Below are positions 15,535 to 24,746 of a DNA stretch of 64,000 bases, piece by piece. This stretch comes from Pseudomonas sp. UBA4617 (GTDB lineage: Bacteria > Pseudomonadota > Gammaproteobacteria > Pseudomonadales > Pseudomonadaceae): positions 1 through 64,000 of the forward strand of contig NZ_DGIR01000046.1 in NCBI RefSeq assembly GCF_002386445.1. Direction: 5' to 3'. The notes under the pieces are model-generated. The model had not been told where the DNA came from and did no database searches. It saw only the letters and a list, made by a program, of their open reading frames with translations. The translations under genes were made by a program, and so were the position numbers. Position 1 is the stretch's first letter. Each line of letters begins with the position of its first letter.

Positions 15535-17061
15535 TCAGGTCGTCAGCGTCCGCAGCAGGTTCTTGTAGTCCTCGCGGATGTCCGCGTCGGATTCCTTAAG
15601 TTCATTGATCTTGCGGCAGGCGTGCAGCACGGTCGTATGGTCGCGACCACCGAACATGTCGCCGATTTCGGGCAGACTGTGGTTGGTCAGCTCTTTGGAC
15701 AGCGCCATGGCCACCTGACGCGGCCGCGCAACAGATCGCGAACGCCGCTTGGACAACAGATCGGAGATCTTGATCTTGTAGTACTCGGCGACGGTACGTT
15801 GAATGTTATCCACACTGACCAGTTTGTCCTGCAGCGCCAACAAGTCCTTCAGCGACTCACGGATCAGCTCGATGGTGATATCGCGGCCCATGAAGTGCGA
15901 GTGAGCGATCACCCGCTTCAATGCGCCTTCCAGCTCACGTACGTTGGAGCGGATACGCTGGGCAATGAAGAAGGCGGCATCATGCGGCAGCTCGACCTTG
16001 GCCTGGTCGGCTTTCTTCATCAGGATCGCCACGCGGGTTTCCAGCTCGGGTGGCTCGACTGCCACCGTCAGCCCCCAGCCAAAGCGCGACTTCAAGCGTT
16101 CTTCCAGGCCCTCGATCTCCTTGGGATAGCGGTCGGAGGTAAGAATGACCTGCTGACCGCCCTCTAGCAGGGCGTTGAAGGTGTGGAAAAACTCTTCCTG
16201 CGAGCGCTCCTTCCGGGCGAAGAACTGGATATCGTCGATCAGCAACGCATCCACCGAACGATAGAAGCGCTTGAATTCGTTTATGGCGTTGAGCTGCAGT
16301 GCCTTGACCATATCCGCGACGAAACGCTCCGAATGCAGGTACACGACCTTGGCGTTCGGGTTCTTTTTCAGCAGGTGGTTACCCACAGCATGCATGAGGT
16401 GGGTCTTACCCAGGCCAACGCCCCCATAAAGGAAGAGCGGGTTATAGCCATGCTTGGGGTTATCGGCCACCTGCCAGGCGGCCGCTCGTGCCAGCTGGTT
16501 GGACTTGCCTTCCACGAACGTGTCGAAGGTAAAGGTGCGGTTCAGGTAACTGGTGTGCTTGAGCGCACCTTCAACCTGCACGGTACGTTGTTCGGTCCGG
16601 GTGCTGCCGGTCGATGCTGCAGCCGGCTCGGCCATGGCATCAAAACTGTCACGCAGGGACGGCTCGGCCAATTCATCGACCAGCGCAGGCTCAGCGGCTG
16701 CTACTGCGACCGGCTCGACTGCCGCCGGCACCGCCTTCTGTGCCTGGGTATTGGCCAACGAAGCGGCCACGGCGGCACTGACTGGCGCATTGGGCGCAGC
16801 ACGCGGTGCCGAGCTACGACGGCTACCAATCAATAAGGAAAGGGCAGGCGCAATGCCACTGCCGTTTTCACCTAACAGCTCGAGCAAGCGCCCCAGGTAC
16901 TTTTCATTGACCCAATCGAGAACGAAACGGTTAGGCGCATAGACGCGCAACTCGTCGCCTTCGGCTTCGACCTGTAGCGGACGGATCCAGGTGTTGAATT
17001 GCTGGGCAGGCAGTTCATCGCGCAGAAGCTCCACGCACTGCTGCCAAAGTTCCACTGACAC
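15535..17061 (-). CDS. dnaA: Chromosomal replication initiator DnaA
   Basis: The protein has 508 residues. Domain I starts MSVELWQQCVELLRDELPAQ. A long Ala/Pro/Val-rich linker (about 80-160) is followed by the AAA+ domain with Walker A YGGVGLGKTHL and Walker B LLIDDIQFF. Domain IV carries the DnaA signature FGGRDHTTVLHACRKI. It binds the DnaA boxes upstream of its own gene in the dnaA-rpmH gap, to open the origin and probably to autoregulate. First gene of the dnaA-dnaN-recF-gyrB operon. Confidence 0.98.
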   Translation of the reverse strand: MSVELWQQCVELLRDELPAQQFNTWIRPLQVEAEGDELRVYAPNRFVLDWVNEKYLGRLLELLGENGSGIAPALSLLIGSRRSSAPRAAPNAPVSAAVAASLANTQAQKAVPAAVEPVAVAAAEPALVDELAEPSLRDSFDAMAEPAAASTGSTRTEQRTVQVEGALKHTSYLNRTFTFDTFVEGKSNQLARAAAWQVADNPKHGYNPLFLYGGVGLGKTHLMHAVGNHLLKKNPNAKVVYLHSERFVADMVKALQLNAINEFKRFYRSVDALLIDDIQFFARKERSQEEFFHTFNALLEGGQQVILTSDRYPKEIEGLEERLKSRFGWGLTVAVEPPELETRVAILMKKADQAKVELPHDAAFFIAQRIRSNVRELEGALKRVIAHSHFMGRDITIELIRESLKDLLALQDKLVSVDNIQRTVAEYYKIKISDLLSKRRSRSVARPRQVAMALSKELTNHSLPEIGDMFGGRDHTTVLHACRKINELKESDADIREDYKNLLRTLTT

Positions 17062-17656
17062 GGATTTCCCCTGAGTTTGAAAGCCGGATGAGGCAAAAAC
17101 AAACCGCCATTGTACCGGTCGAGCGTTCAGTTATCCACATGTGGACACGTTCCGAGCCATGACAAAACAGCCATTTATCGACCAGAAAGGCTTTTCCTCG
17201 CTGTGAATAAGCCCTGTGGATAAGCTGCCTTGAGGGCTATGCACAACCCTGAGGTCGGCCCTGTTGATAACTCACCTGTGGATAATGTGGCTTTTCATCC
17301 ACAGCTTGCACTCACGATCAAAACAGGCGCAGCACCGGTTGAAAACACGGTTGTGAATCGCTGCATAGCCCGAATATACGGGGCCAAACGCGGTTATCCA
17401 CAGATGAGCATTCATCTAAGATCTATAAGTTCTTTAGAAAAGCTTTTTATATGTCTCTTCTTTTTTTCATGTTGTCCCCAATGCCGGTGTCCGATCAAGC
17501 ACTCCTCAAGGATGCCTGGGCAGGTCACCGTCCATCACACGCTCAATATGGAAAGGCTGGTTGGAAATTGACCTATGGGCCTGCTTTCTCTAGAATCGCC
17601 GGTCTCTTAAAAAGGGGGCCATCCCGGCCCGTCGTCGACAAACCAGGTAACACGCC
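17062..17656. other. oriC: oriC region (dnaA-rpmH intergenic)
   Basis: This is the classical Pseudomonas origin location. DnaA boxes: TTATCCACA at 17131-17139 and 17394-17402; reverse-oriented TGTGAATAA at 17202-17210 and TGTGGATAA at 17215-17223 and 17277-17285; near-matches TGTTGATAA at 17262-17270 and TCATCCACA at 17295-17303. An AT-rich stretch at about 17410-17470 follows the box at 17394 and is the likely duplex-unwinding element. Promoters for dnaA (minus) and rpmH (plus) must also lie here. Confidence 0.9.
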
Positions 17657-17791
17657 ATGAAACGTACTTTCCAACCAAGCACCATCAAGCGCGCGCGCAC
17701 CCACGGCTTCCGTGCCCGTATGGCTACCAAGAACGGCCGCGCTGTTCTGTCGCGTCGTCGTGCCAAAGGCCGTAAGCGTCTGGCCATTTGA
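17657..17791 (+). CDS. rpmH: 50S ribosomal protein L34
   Basis: The protein has 44 residues (MKRTFQPSTIKRARTHGF to KGRKRLAI), very basic, and an exact fit to L34. It is encoded opposite dnaA across oriC. The stop lies 13 bases before the rnpA start. Confidence 0.98.
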   Translation: MKRTFQPSTIKRARTHGFRARMATKNGRAVLSRRRAKGRKRLAI

Positions 17792-17804
17792 TTTTTCGGC
17801 ACAG

Positions 17805-18209
17805 GTGGTGAGTCAGGACTTCAGTCGGGAAAAGCGACTGCTTATTCCCCGGCATTTCAAAGCGGTCTTCGACTCCCCAACCGGCAAGGTTCCAGGGAAA
17901 AACCTGCTTATCCTTGCTCGCGAGAACGGCCTCGATCACCCACGCCTGGGCCTGGTGATCGGAAAGAAGAGCGTCAAGCTCGCCGTTCAACGCAACCGCC
18001 TCAAGCGCTTGATGCGCGATTCCTTTCGTCTACACCAGCATTTGCTTGCCGGGCTGGACATAGTGATCGTCGCGCGCAAGGGATTGGGTGAGATAGAAAA
18101 CCCGGAATTGCACCAACACTTTGGCAAGCTCTGGAAACGCCTGGCGCGCAGCCGGCCCACTCCAGCAGTAACCGCCGATTCCGCAGGGGTAGACAGCCAA
18201 GATGCGTAA
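17805..18209 (+). CDS. rnpA: Ribonuclease P protein component
   Basis: The protein has 134 residues. It is the basic protein subunit of RNase P, which matures tRNA 5' ends. The conserved RNR helix is visible as QRNRLKRLMRDSFR. I chose the GTG at 17805 (start VVSQDFSREKR), giving the usual Pseudomonas length; an ATG-led frame from 17712 would overlap rpmH by 80 bases. The 3' end overlaps the yidD start by 8 bases. Confidence 0.95.
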   Translation: MVSQDFSREKRLLIPRHFKAVFDSPTGKVPGKNLLILARENGLDHPRLGLVIGKKSVKLAVQRNRLKRLMRDSFRLHQHLLAGLDIVIVARKGLGEIENPELHQHFGKLWKRLARSRPTPAVTADSAGVDSQDA

Positions 18210-18447
18210 ACTGGCCCTCGTTCCGATCCAGTTTTACCGTTACGCCATTAGTCCTCTGATGGCCAATCACTGTCGTTTTTTCCCCAGTTGCTCCTGTTAC
18301 GCTTATGAAGCCATTGAAAACCACGGCCTCTGGCGTGGTGGGTGGCTAGCCGTTCGTCGCCTGGGGCGTTGTCATCCGTGGAACGACGGCGGTTTCGATC
18401 CCGTTCCTCCCGCTCCTTCCTCCCGAACTTCTTCGATAGCCGAGTAA
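18202..18447 (+). CDS. yidD: Membrane protein insertion efficiency factor YidD
   Basis: The protein has 81 residues. It shows the diagnostic core CRFFPSCSCYAYEAIENHG followed by RRLGRCHPWNDGGFDPVP. It is a small membrane-associated protein thought to assist YidC-dependent insertion. It is wedged between rnpA (overlap) and yidC (2-base gap), the usual order. Confidence 0.96.
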   Translation: MRKLALVPIQFYRYAISPLMANHCRFFPSCSCYAYEAIENHGLWRGGWLAVRRLGRCHPWNDGGFDPVPPAPSSRTSSIAE

Positions 18448-18449
18448 TC

Positions 18450-20132
18450 ATGGATATTAAACGCACGATCCTGATCGTCGCCCTGGCAATCGTGTCCTAC
18501 GTCATGGTCCTCAAGTGGAACCAGGACTACGGCCAGGCTGCCCTGCCGACTCAGAATACTGCTGCCAGCACTGTTGCCCCGGGGCTGCCGGACGGCGTAC
18601 CGGCCGGTAATGCCGGCGCCAGCGCCGATGTGCCGAGCGCCAACGCCGAAACCACCGCTGCCGAACTGGCGCCGGTCGCGGTTAGCAAGGACCTGATCCG
18701 GGTCAAGACCGATGTCCTGGACCTGGCTATCGATCCGGTCGGTGGTGACATCGTCCAGCTGAATCTGCCGAAGTTTCCACGTCGTCAGGACCACCCGGAA
18801 ATTCCGTTCCAGCTGTTCGATAACGGTGGCGAGCGTGTCTACCTGGCACAAAGCGGCTTGACCGGTGTCAACGGCCCGGACGCCCGCCCAGCCGGCCGCC
18901 CGCTGTACGCGACCGAGCAGAAGGGCTACCAGCTGGCTGATGGCCAGGACCAACTGGTGGTCGACCTGAAGTTCAGCGACAACGGCGTCAACTACATCAA
19001 GCGCTTCAGCTTCAAGCGTGGCGAGTATGACCTGACCGTGAGCTACCTGATCGACAACCAGAGCGGCCAGGCCTGGAGCGGCAACATGTTTGCCCAGCTC
19101 AAGCGTGATGCCAGCTCTGATCCGTCTTCAAGTACTGCCACTGGCACCGCGACCTACCTGGGTGCAGCCCTGTGGACTGCTTCCGAGCCTTACAAAAAGG
19201 TCTCGATGAAGGACATCGACAAAGGTAGTTTGAAAGAAAATGTGTCCGGCGGCTGGGTCGCCTGGCTGCAGCATTACTTCGTGACCGCCTGGATTCCGGC
19301 CAAGTCGGACAGCAACGTTGTTCAGACCCGCAAGGACAGCCAAGGCAACTACATCATCGGCTACACCGGCCCGGCTATCAGCGTGCCTGCTGGCGGCAAG
19401 GTCGAAACCAGCGCCATGCTGTACGCCGGCCCGAAGATCCAGGCCAAGCTGAAAGAGTTGTCCCCAGGCCTGGAACTGACCGTCGACTATGGCTTCCTGT
19501 GGTTCATTGCCCAGCCGATCTTCTGGCTGCTGCAACATATCCACAGCCTGTTGGGTAACTGGGGCTGGTCGATTATCGTCCTGACCATGCTCATCAAGGG
19601 CCTGTTCTTCCCGCTGTCGGCTGCCAGCTACCGTTCGATGGCGCGCATGCGTGCTGTTGCGCCGAAACTTGCCGCGCTCAAGGAACGCTTCGGTGATGAC
19701 CGCCAGAAGATGTCCCAGGCGATGATGGAGCTGTACAAGAAAGAGAAAATCAACCCGCTGGGCGGCTGCCTGCCGATCCTGGTACAGATGCCGGTATTCC
19801 TGGCCCTGTACTGGGTACTGCTGGAAAGCGTGGAAATGCGCCAGGCGCCGTGGATGCTGTGGATTACCGACCTGTCGATCAAGGATCCGTTCTTCATCCT
19901 GCCGATCATCATGGGCGCCACCATGTTCATCCAGCAGCGCCTGAATCCGACTCCACCGGATCCGATGCAGGCCAAGGTGATGAAAATGATGCCGATCATT
20001 TTCACCTTCTTCTTCCTGTGGTTCCCGGCCGGTCTGGTGCTGTACTGGGTTGTGAACAACTGCCTGTCGATCGCGCAGCAGTGGTACATCACCCGCAGCA
20101 TCGAAGCAGCCGCCAAAAAAGCTGCTGCTTGA
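18450..20132 (+). CDS. yidC: Membrane protein insertase YidC
   Basis: The protein has 560 residues. An N-terminal transmembrane helix (TILIVALAIVSYVMVL) is followed by the large periplasmic P1 domain (about 60-340) and the conserved five-helix insertase core, including WGWSIIVLTMLIKGLFFPLS and PVFLALYWVLLESVEMR. It inserts inner-membrane proteins, alone or with SecYEG. I chose the start at 18450 (MDIKRTIL); the longer frame from 18342 overlaps yidD. Confidence 0.98.
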   Translation: MDIKRTILIVALAIVSYVMVLKWNQDYGQAALPTQNTAASTVAPGLPDGVPAGNAGASADVPSANAETTAAELAPVAVSKDLIRVKTDVLDLAIDPVGGDIVQLNLPKFPRRQDHPEIPFQLFDNGGERVYLAQSGLTGVNGPDARPAGRPLYATEQKGYQLADGQDQLVVDLKFSDNGVNYIKRFSFKRGEYDLTVSYLIDNQSGQAWSGNMFAQLKRDASSDPSSSTATGTATYLGAALWTASEPYKKVSMKDIDKGSLKENVSGGWVAWLQHYFVTAWIPAKSDSNVVQTRKDSQGNYIIGYTGPAISVPAGGKVETSAMLYAGPKIQAKLKELSPGLELTVDYGFLWFIAQPIFWLLQHIHSLLGNWGWSIIVLTMLIKGLFFPLSAASYRSMARMRAVAPKLAALKERFGDDRQKMSQAMMELYKKEKINPLGGCLPILVQMPVFLALYWVLLESVEMRQAPWMLWITDLSIKDPFFILPIIMGATMFIQQRLNPTPPDPMQAKVMKMMPIIFTFFFLWFPAGLVLYWVVNNCLSIAQQWYITRSIEAAAKKAAA

Positions 20133-20156
20133 CGGGCTACTGCGCTAGCCTGTGAA

Positions 20157-20187
20157 TAAAAAACGCCCCCTAGTGGGGCGTTTTTGC
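20157..20187 (+). terminator. Rho-independent terminator after yidC
   Basis: AAAACGCCCC pairs with GGGGCGTTTTT around CTAGT, directly after yidC and 34 bases before mnmE. Confidence 0.85.
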
Positions 20188-20220
20188 TATCTGTCGTTTT
20201 TGTCGTAGAGGCTTTCGAGC

Positions 20221-21591
20221 ATGAACATTGTGCGTGAAACCATCGCCGCCATCGCCACCGCCCAGGGCCGCGGCGGTGTCGGTATTGTCAGGTTGTCCGG
20301 ACCTCTGGCTGCCAAGGCCGGGCAGCTGATAACCGGCCGTACGCTGACCCCGCGCCATGCGCACTATGGCCCGTTCCGCGACGAGGAAGGGATGGTGCTG
20401 GACGAAGGGATCGCCCTGTTCTTCCCCGGACCGAATTCGTTCACCGGTGAAGATGTGCTCGAACTGCAGGGCCACGGTGGCCCGGTGGTCCTGGACATGT
20501 TGCTGCAGCGCTGTGTACAAGTTGGCTGCCGCTTGGCCCGTCCGGGCGAATTCAGCGAGCGCGCGTTCCTCAACGACAAACTCGACCTGGCCCAGGCCGA
20601 AGCCATCGCTGACCTGATCGAGGCCAGCTCAAGCCAGGCGGCACGCAATGCCCTGCGTTCACTGCAGGGGGAATTCTCTAAGCGTGTGCATGCCCTGACC
20701 GAAGCGTTGATTGCCCTGCGTATTTACGTCGAGGCGGCGATCGACTTCCCTGAGGAGGAGATCGACTTCCTGGCCGATGGCCACGTCCTGTCGATGCTCG
20801 ATGCGGTACGTCAGGAGTTGTCCACAGTGCAGCGCGAAGCCGGGCAGGGCGCCTTGTTGCGTGACGGCATGACCGTAGTCATCGCTGGGCGACCGAATGC
20901 CGGTAAATCGAGCCTGCTAAACCAACTGGCCGGGCGGGAAGCTGCGATTGTCACCGATATCGCCGGTACCACCCGGGACATCCTGCGCGAACATATCCAC
21001 ATCGATGGCATGCCGCTGCATGTTGTCGATACCGCTGGTCTGCGCGACACCGACGACCATGTGGAAAAGATCGGTGTGGAACGCGCACTGAAAGCCATTG
21101 GCGAGGCCGACCGAGTTCTGCTGGTGGTGGACTCGACCGCACCCGAAGCCAGCGATCCTTTCGCACTGTGGCCAGAATTCCTCGACCAGCGGCCAGACCC
21201 AACCAAGGTCACGCTGATCCGCAACAAGGCCGACCTGAGTGGTGAGCGGGTAGCGCTGGAACAATGCGATGACGGCCATGTGACGATAACCCTCAGCGCC
21301 AAAGGCGACGACGCAGGGTTGCAACTGTTGCGTGATCACCTGAAGGCCTGCATGGGCTATGAGCAGACCGCCGAAAGTGGTTTCAGCGCGCGTAGGCGCC
21401 ATCTGGAGGCCCTGCGCCAGGCCAGCGAGCATCTGGAGCATGGCCATGCCCAGCTGACCCTGGCGGGTGCAGGTGAGCTGCTGGCAGAAGACCTGCGTCA
21501 GGCGCAGCAGGCCTTGGGCGAGATAACCGGGGCATTCAGTTCGGACGACCTGCTTGGGCGGATCTTCTCCAGCTTCTGCATCGGCAAGTAA
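20221..21591 (+). CDS. mnmE: tRNA modification GTPase MnmE (TrmE)
   Basis: The protein has 456 residues. It works with MnmG to make the 5-carboxymethylaminomethyl group on wobble U34 of tRNA. It has an N-terminal tetrahydrofolate-binding domain, then a G domain with GRPNAGKSSLLN, DIAGTTRD and NKAD, and the C-terminal motif FCIGK with its essential Cys. It is transcribed after the yidC terminator and closed by its own terminator. Confidence 0.98.
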   Translation: MNIVRETIAAIATAQGRGGVGIVRLSGPLAAKAGQLITGRTLTPRHAHYGPFRDEEGMVLDEGIALFFPGPNSFTGEDVLELQGHGGPVVLDMLLQRCVQVGCRLARPGEFSERAFLNDKLDLAQAEAIADLIEASSSQAARNALRSLQGEFSKRVHALTEALIALRIYVEAAIDFPEEEIDFLADGHVLSMLDAVRQELSTVQREAGQGALLRDGMTVVIAGRPNAGKSSLLNQLAGREAAIVTDIAGTTRDILREHIHIDGMPLHVVDTAGLRDTDDHVEKIGVERALKAIGEADRVLLVVDSTAPEASDPFALWPEFLDQRPDPTKVTLIRNKADLSGERVALEQCDDGHVTITLSAKGDDAGLQLLRDHLKACMGYEQTAESGFSARRRHLEALRQASEHLEHGHAQLTLAGAGELLAEDLRQAQQALGEITGAFSSDDLLGRIFSSFCIGK

Positions 21592-21613
21592 TCCACAGCC
21601 AGGCTAGGCCAAG

Positions 21614-21643
21614 AGCCGCTCCTTCGGGAGCGGTTTTTTTTTG
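21614..21643 (+). terminator. Rho-independent terminator after mnmE
   Basis: GCCGCTCC TTC GGGAGCGG stem-loop followed by a run of T, about 20 bases after the mnmE stop. Confidence 0.9.
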
Positions 21644-22185
21644 CCTGAATTTACAGGAGCGGGCAATGCCGGCGAAGAAGAGCTCGCCAAGTCTGGCTTT
21701 TCCGCGGCTGTAACGATGTTGTTGCTGGTTCGCCCGCTTTCACCCTGTCCGGAGCTGGCCGCTACCTCCTCGATTTTCCCACACCCAGCCCGGAATACTC
21801 ACTCAGGAGCCCTGTGGAAAACTCCCCTTCAGCTCCGTTGATAAGCAGGCTGTTTTTCTGAGGACAAACCCGCCTGTGGGTAAACTGCCTTTTAATCCAC
21901 AGGCTAAATCACGTTATCCATAGCCCTCAGGGCGCTCCAGCCACAGGGTTTAATTTCTCTCTATGCTGTGTGAATAAAGGCCCGTAGCCGTTTATCCACA
22001 GATAGGGCTGTGCATAAGAATAAACATAAAAACAAAGCTTTTTTAAATTTCTCCTCTTTGATTTCTGTTGTCTGCCACTCATCCACAGACTGGTCAAAAT
22101 TTGCTCAGACGGTTTCTTTAAAGGGGGTTAAGTCCCTATACTTGTCGGCTTACCTTCTCTATTCGCAAAAACAGGCACGAGGTGC
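21644..22185. other. mnmE-mnmG intergenic: second DnaA-box cluster with AT-rich stretch
   Basis: About 540 bases without a supported gene. DnaA-box matches: TGTGAATAA 21969-21977, TTATCCACA 21992-22000, TGTGCATAA 22009-22017. One-mismatch copies: TGTGGGTAA 21875-21883, TAATCCACA 21893-21901, TTATCCATA 21914-21922, TCATCCACA 22079-22087. An AT-rich stretch lies at 22018-22070. Its 5' part has a degenerate REP-like sequence near 21655. The mnmG promoter must also lie here. Confidence 0.75.
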
Positions 22186-24081
22186 GTGGTGGATTTCCCT
22201 TCCCGTTTTGAAGTGATCGTCATCGGCGGCGGCCATGCCGGTACCGAGGCTGCGCTTGCGTCAGCACGCATGGGTGTGAAAACCCTGCTGCTGACCCATA
22301 ACGTGGAAACCCTCGGTCACATGAGCTGCAACCCCGCCATTGGCGGTATTGGCAAAAGCCATCTGGTCAAAGAGATCGATGCGCTCGGTGGCGCCATGGC
22401 GTTGGCCACCGACAAGAGCGGCATCCAGTTCCGTGTCCTGAACAACCGCAAGGGCCCGGCCGTACGCGCTACCCGTGCACAGGCCGACCGCGCCATCTAC
22501 AAGGCAGTGGTACGTGAAATCCTGGAAAACCAGCCAAACCTGTGGATATTCCAGCAATCCTGCGACGACCTGATCGTCGAACAGGATCAGGTCAAAGGCG
22601 TTGTTACCCAGATGGGCCTGCGTTTCTTCGCCGACTCGGTGGTACTGACCACCGGTACCTTCCTCGGCGGTCTTATCCACATAGGCCTGCAGAACCATTC
22701 CGGCGGTCGCGCCGGTGATCCGCCTTCGATCGCCCTGGCCCACCGGATGCGTGAACTACCGCTGCGCGTTGGCCGCCTGAAAACCGGTACTCCGCCACGC
22801 ATCGACGGCCGTTCGGTGGACTTCTCGGTCATGACCGAACAGCCGGGCGATACGCCGATCCCGGTGATGTCGTTCATGGGCAATGCCGAAATGCATCCGC
22901 GCCAGGTGAGCTGCTGGATTACCCATACCAATGCCCGCACCCACGAGATCATTGCCTCGAACCTCGACCGTTCGCCGATGTACTCGGGTGTGATCGAAGG
23001 GGTCGGCCCGCGCTACTGCCCGTCGATCGAAGACAAGATCCACCGCTTCGCCGACAAGGAAAGCCACCAGGTGTTCATCGAGCCGGAAGGCCTGACCACC
23101 CATGAGCTGTACCCCAACGGTATTTCCACTTCGCTGCCGTTCGACGTGCAGCTGGAACTGGTGCGTTCGATCCGCGGCATGGAAAACGCCCACATCGTGC
23201 GCCCAGGCTATGCCATCGAGTACGACTACTTCGACCCGCGTGACCTCAAGTACAGCCTCGAGACCAAAGTCATCGGCGGCCTGTTCTTCGCTGGCCAGAT
23301 CAACGGCACCACCGGTTACGAAGAAGCCGGCGCCCAGGGCCTGCTGGCCGGTACCAACGCCGCCCTGCGGGCGCAGGGCCGTGAAAGCTGGTGCCCGCGT
23401 CGCGACGAGGCCTACATCGGTGTACTGGTCGACGACCTGATCACCCTGGGTACCCAGGAGCCGTACCGCATGTTCACATCACGTGCCGAGTACCGCTTGA
23501 TCCTGCGTGAGGACAACGCCGACTTGCGTCTGACCGAAAAGGGCCGTGAACTTGGCCTGATCGACGACCAGCGCTGGGCCGCCTTCTGCGCCAAGCGCGA
23601 CGGCATCGAGCGTGAGGAACAACGCCTGAAATCGACCTGGGTACGGCCAAATACCGAACAAGGCCAGGCCATTGTGGATAAGTTCGGTACCCCACTCAGC
23701 CACGAATACAGTCTGCTCAACCTGCTGGCCCGCCCGGAAATCGACTACGCCGGGCTGATCGAGGCGACTGGCGGTGAAGCGATCGATCCACAGGTCGCCG
23801 AACAGGTCGAGATCCGCACCAAGTACGCCGGCTATATCGATCGCCAACAGGATGAAATCGCTCGCCTGCGTGCCAGCGAAGACACGCGCCTGCCTGTGGA
23901 TATCGATTACTCGAGCATTTCCGGCCTGTCCAAGGAAATCCAGGGCAAGCTGGGCCAGACCCGTCCGGAAACCCTGGGCCAGGCGTCGCGTATCCCTGGG
24001 GTAACCCCGGCAGCGATCTCCCTGTTGCTGATTCACTTGAAGAAACGCGGCGCTGGCCGCGAATTGGAGCAAAGCGCTTGA
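22186..24081 (+). CDS. mnmG: tRNA uridine 5-carboxymethylaminomethyl modification enzyme MnmG (GidA)
   Basis: The protein has 630-631 residues. It is the FAD- and NADH-dependent partner of MnmE. The FAD-binding motif VIGGGHAGTEAALAS is near the N-terminus, with CNPAIGGIGKSHLVKEIDAL and the conserved GQINGTTGYEEAGAQG further on. The start is one of two adjacent GTG codons (22186 or 22189); the latter has the better distance from CGAGG. It leads the mnmG-rsmG-parA-parB run. Its stop overlaps the rsmG start. Confidence 0.98.
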   Translation: MVDFPSRFEVIVIGGGHAGTEAALASARMGVKTLLLTHNVETLGHMSCNPAIGGIGKSHLVKEIDALGGAMALATDKSGIQFRVLNNRKGPAVRATRAQADRAIYKAVVREILENQPNLWIFQQSCDDLIVEQDQVKGVVTQMGLRFFADSVVLTTGTFLGGLIHIGLQNHSGGRAGDPPSIALAHRMRELPLRVGRLKTGTPPRIDGRSVDFSVMTEQPGDTPIPVMSFMGNAEMHPRQVSCWITHTNARTHEIIASNLDRSPMYSGVIEGVGPRYCPSIEDKIHRFADKESHQVFIEPEGLTTHELYPNGISTSLPFDVQLELVRSIRGMENAHIVRPGYAIEYDYFDPRDLKYSLETKVIGGLFFAGQINGTTGYEEAGAQGLLAGTNAALRAQGRESWCPRRDEAYIGVLVDDLITLGTQEPYRMFTSRAEYRLILREDNADLRLTEKGRELGLIDDQRWAAFCAKRDGIEREEQRLKSTWVRPNTEQGQAIVDKFGTPLSHEYSLLNLLARPEIDYAGLIEATGGEAIDPQVAEQVEIRTKYAGYIDRQQDEIARLRASEDTRLPVDIDYSSISGLSKEIQGKLGQTRPETLGQASRIPGVTPAAISLLLIHLKKRGAGRELEQSA

Positions 24082-24728
24082 GTTCCCTGGTCACCCCGCA
24101 ACACGCTGAAGAGTTGTCCACAGGTGCGCGCCAGCTCGGTGTCGAGCTGAGTGCCGAGCATCATGCAAAACTGCTCGGCTACCTGGCCCTGTTGATCAAA
24201 TGGAACAAAGCCTACAATCTGACCGCCGTCCGCGATCCTGACGAAATGGTGTCGCGTCATCTGCTCGATAGCCTCAGCGTCATGCCGTTTATCCACAGCG
24301 AACGTGACAACTGGCTGGATGTCGGCAGTGGCGGCGGTATGCCTGGCATTCCGTTGGCTATCCTGCATCCACACAAACGGGTGACGGTGCTGGATGCCAA
24401 TGGCAAGAAGACGCGCTTTCTGACCCAGGTGAAAATGGAACTCAAGCTGGACAACCTCACGGTTATCCACAGCCGGGTCGAGGCCTTCCAGCCGGCACCA
24501 CTGTTTGACGGGATCATTTCCCGCGCGTTCAGCAGCATGGAGAACTTCACCAACTGGACCCGCCACCTGGGCGACACCGGGACGCAATGGCTTGCAATGA
24601 AGGGGCTGCATCCTGCCGATGAACTGGTAGCATTGCCCGCAGACTTCACAGTGGAAAGCGAGCAGGCCCTGACCGTTCCGGGTTGCCAGGGCCAGCGCCA
24701 TCTGCTGATACTGCGCCGCAAGGCATGA
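24078..24728 (+). CDS. rsmG: 16S rRNA (guanine(527)-N7)-methyltransferase RsmG (GidB)
   Basis: The protein has 216 residues. It is an S-adenosylmethionine-dependent methyltransferase that modifies G527 of 16S rRNA. The SAM-binding motif is WLDVGSGGGMPGIPLAI at about residues 69-85. The start is a TTG at 24078 that overlaps the mnmG stop, giving translational coupling; the N-terminus MSSLVTPQHAEELS fits Pseudomonas homologues. Confidence 0.96.
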   Translation: MSSLVTPQHAEELSTGARQLGVELSAEHHAKLLGYLALLIKWNKAYNLTAVRDPDEMVSRHLLDSLSVMPFIHSERDNWLDVGSGGGMPGIPLAILHPHKRVTVLDANGKKTRFLTQVKMELKLDNLTVIHSRVEAFQPAPLFDGIISRAFSSMENFTNWTRHLGDTGTQWLAMKGLHPADELVALPADFTVESEQALTVPGCQGQRHLLILRRKA

Positions 24729-24746
24729 CTGGGAACACACGCAACA

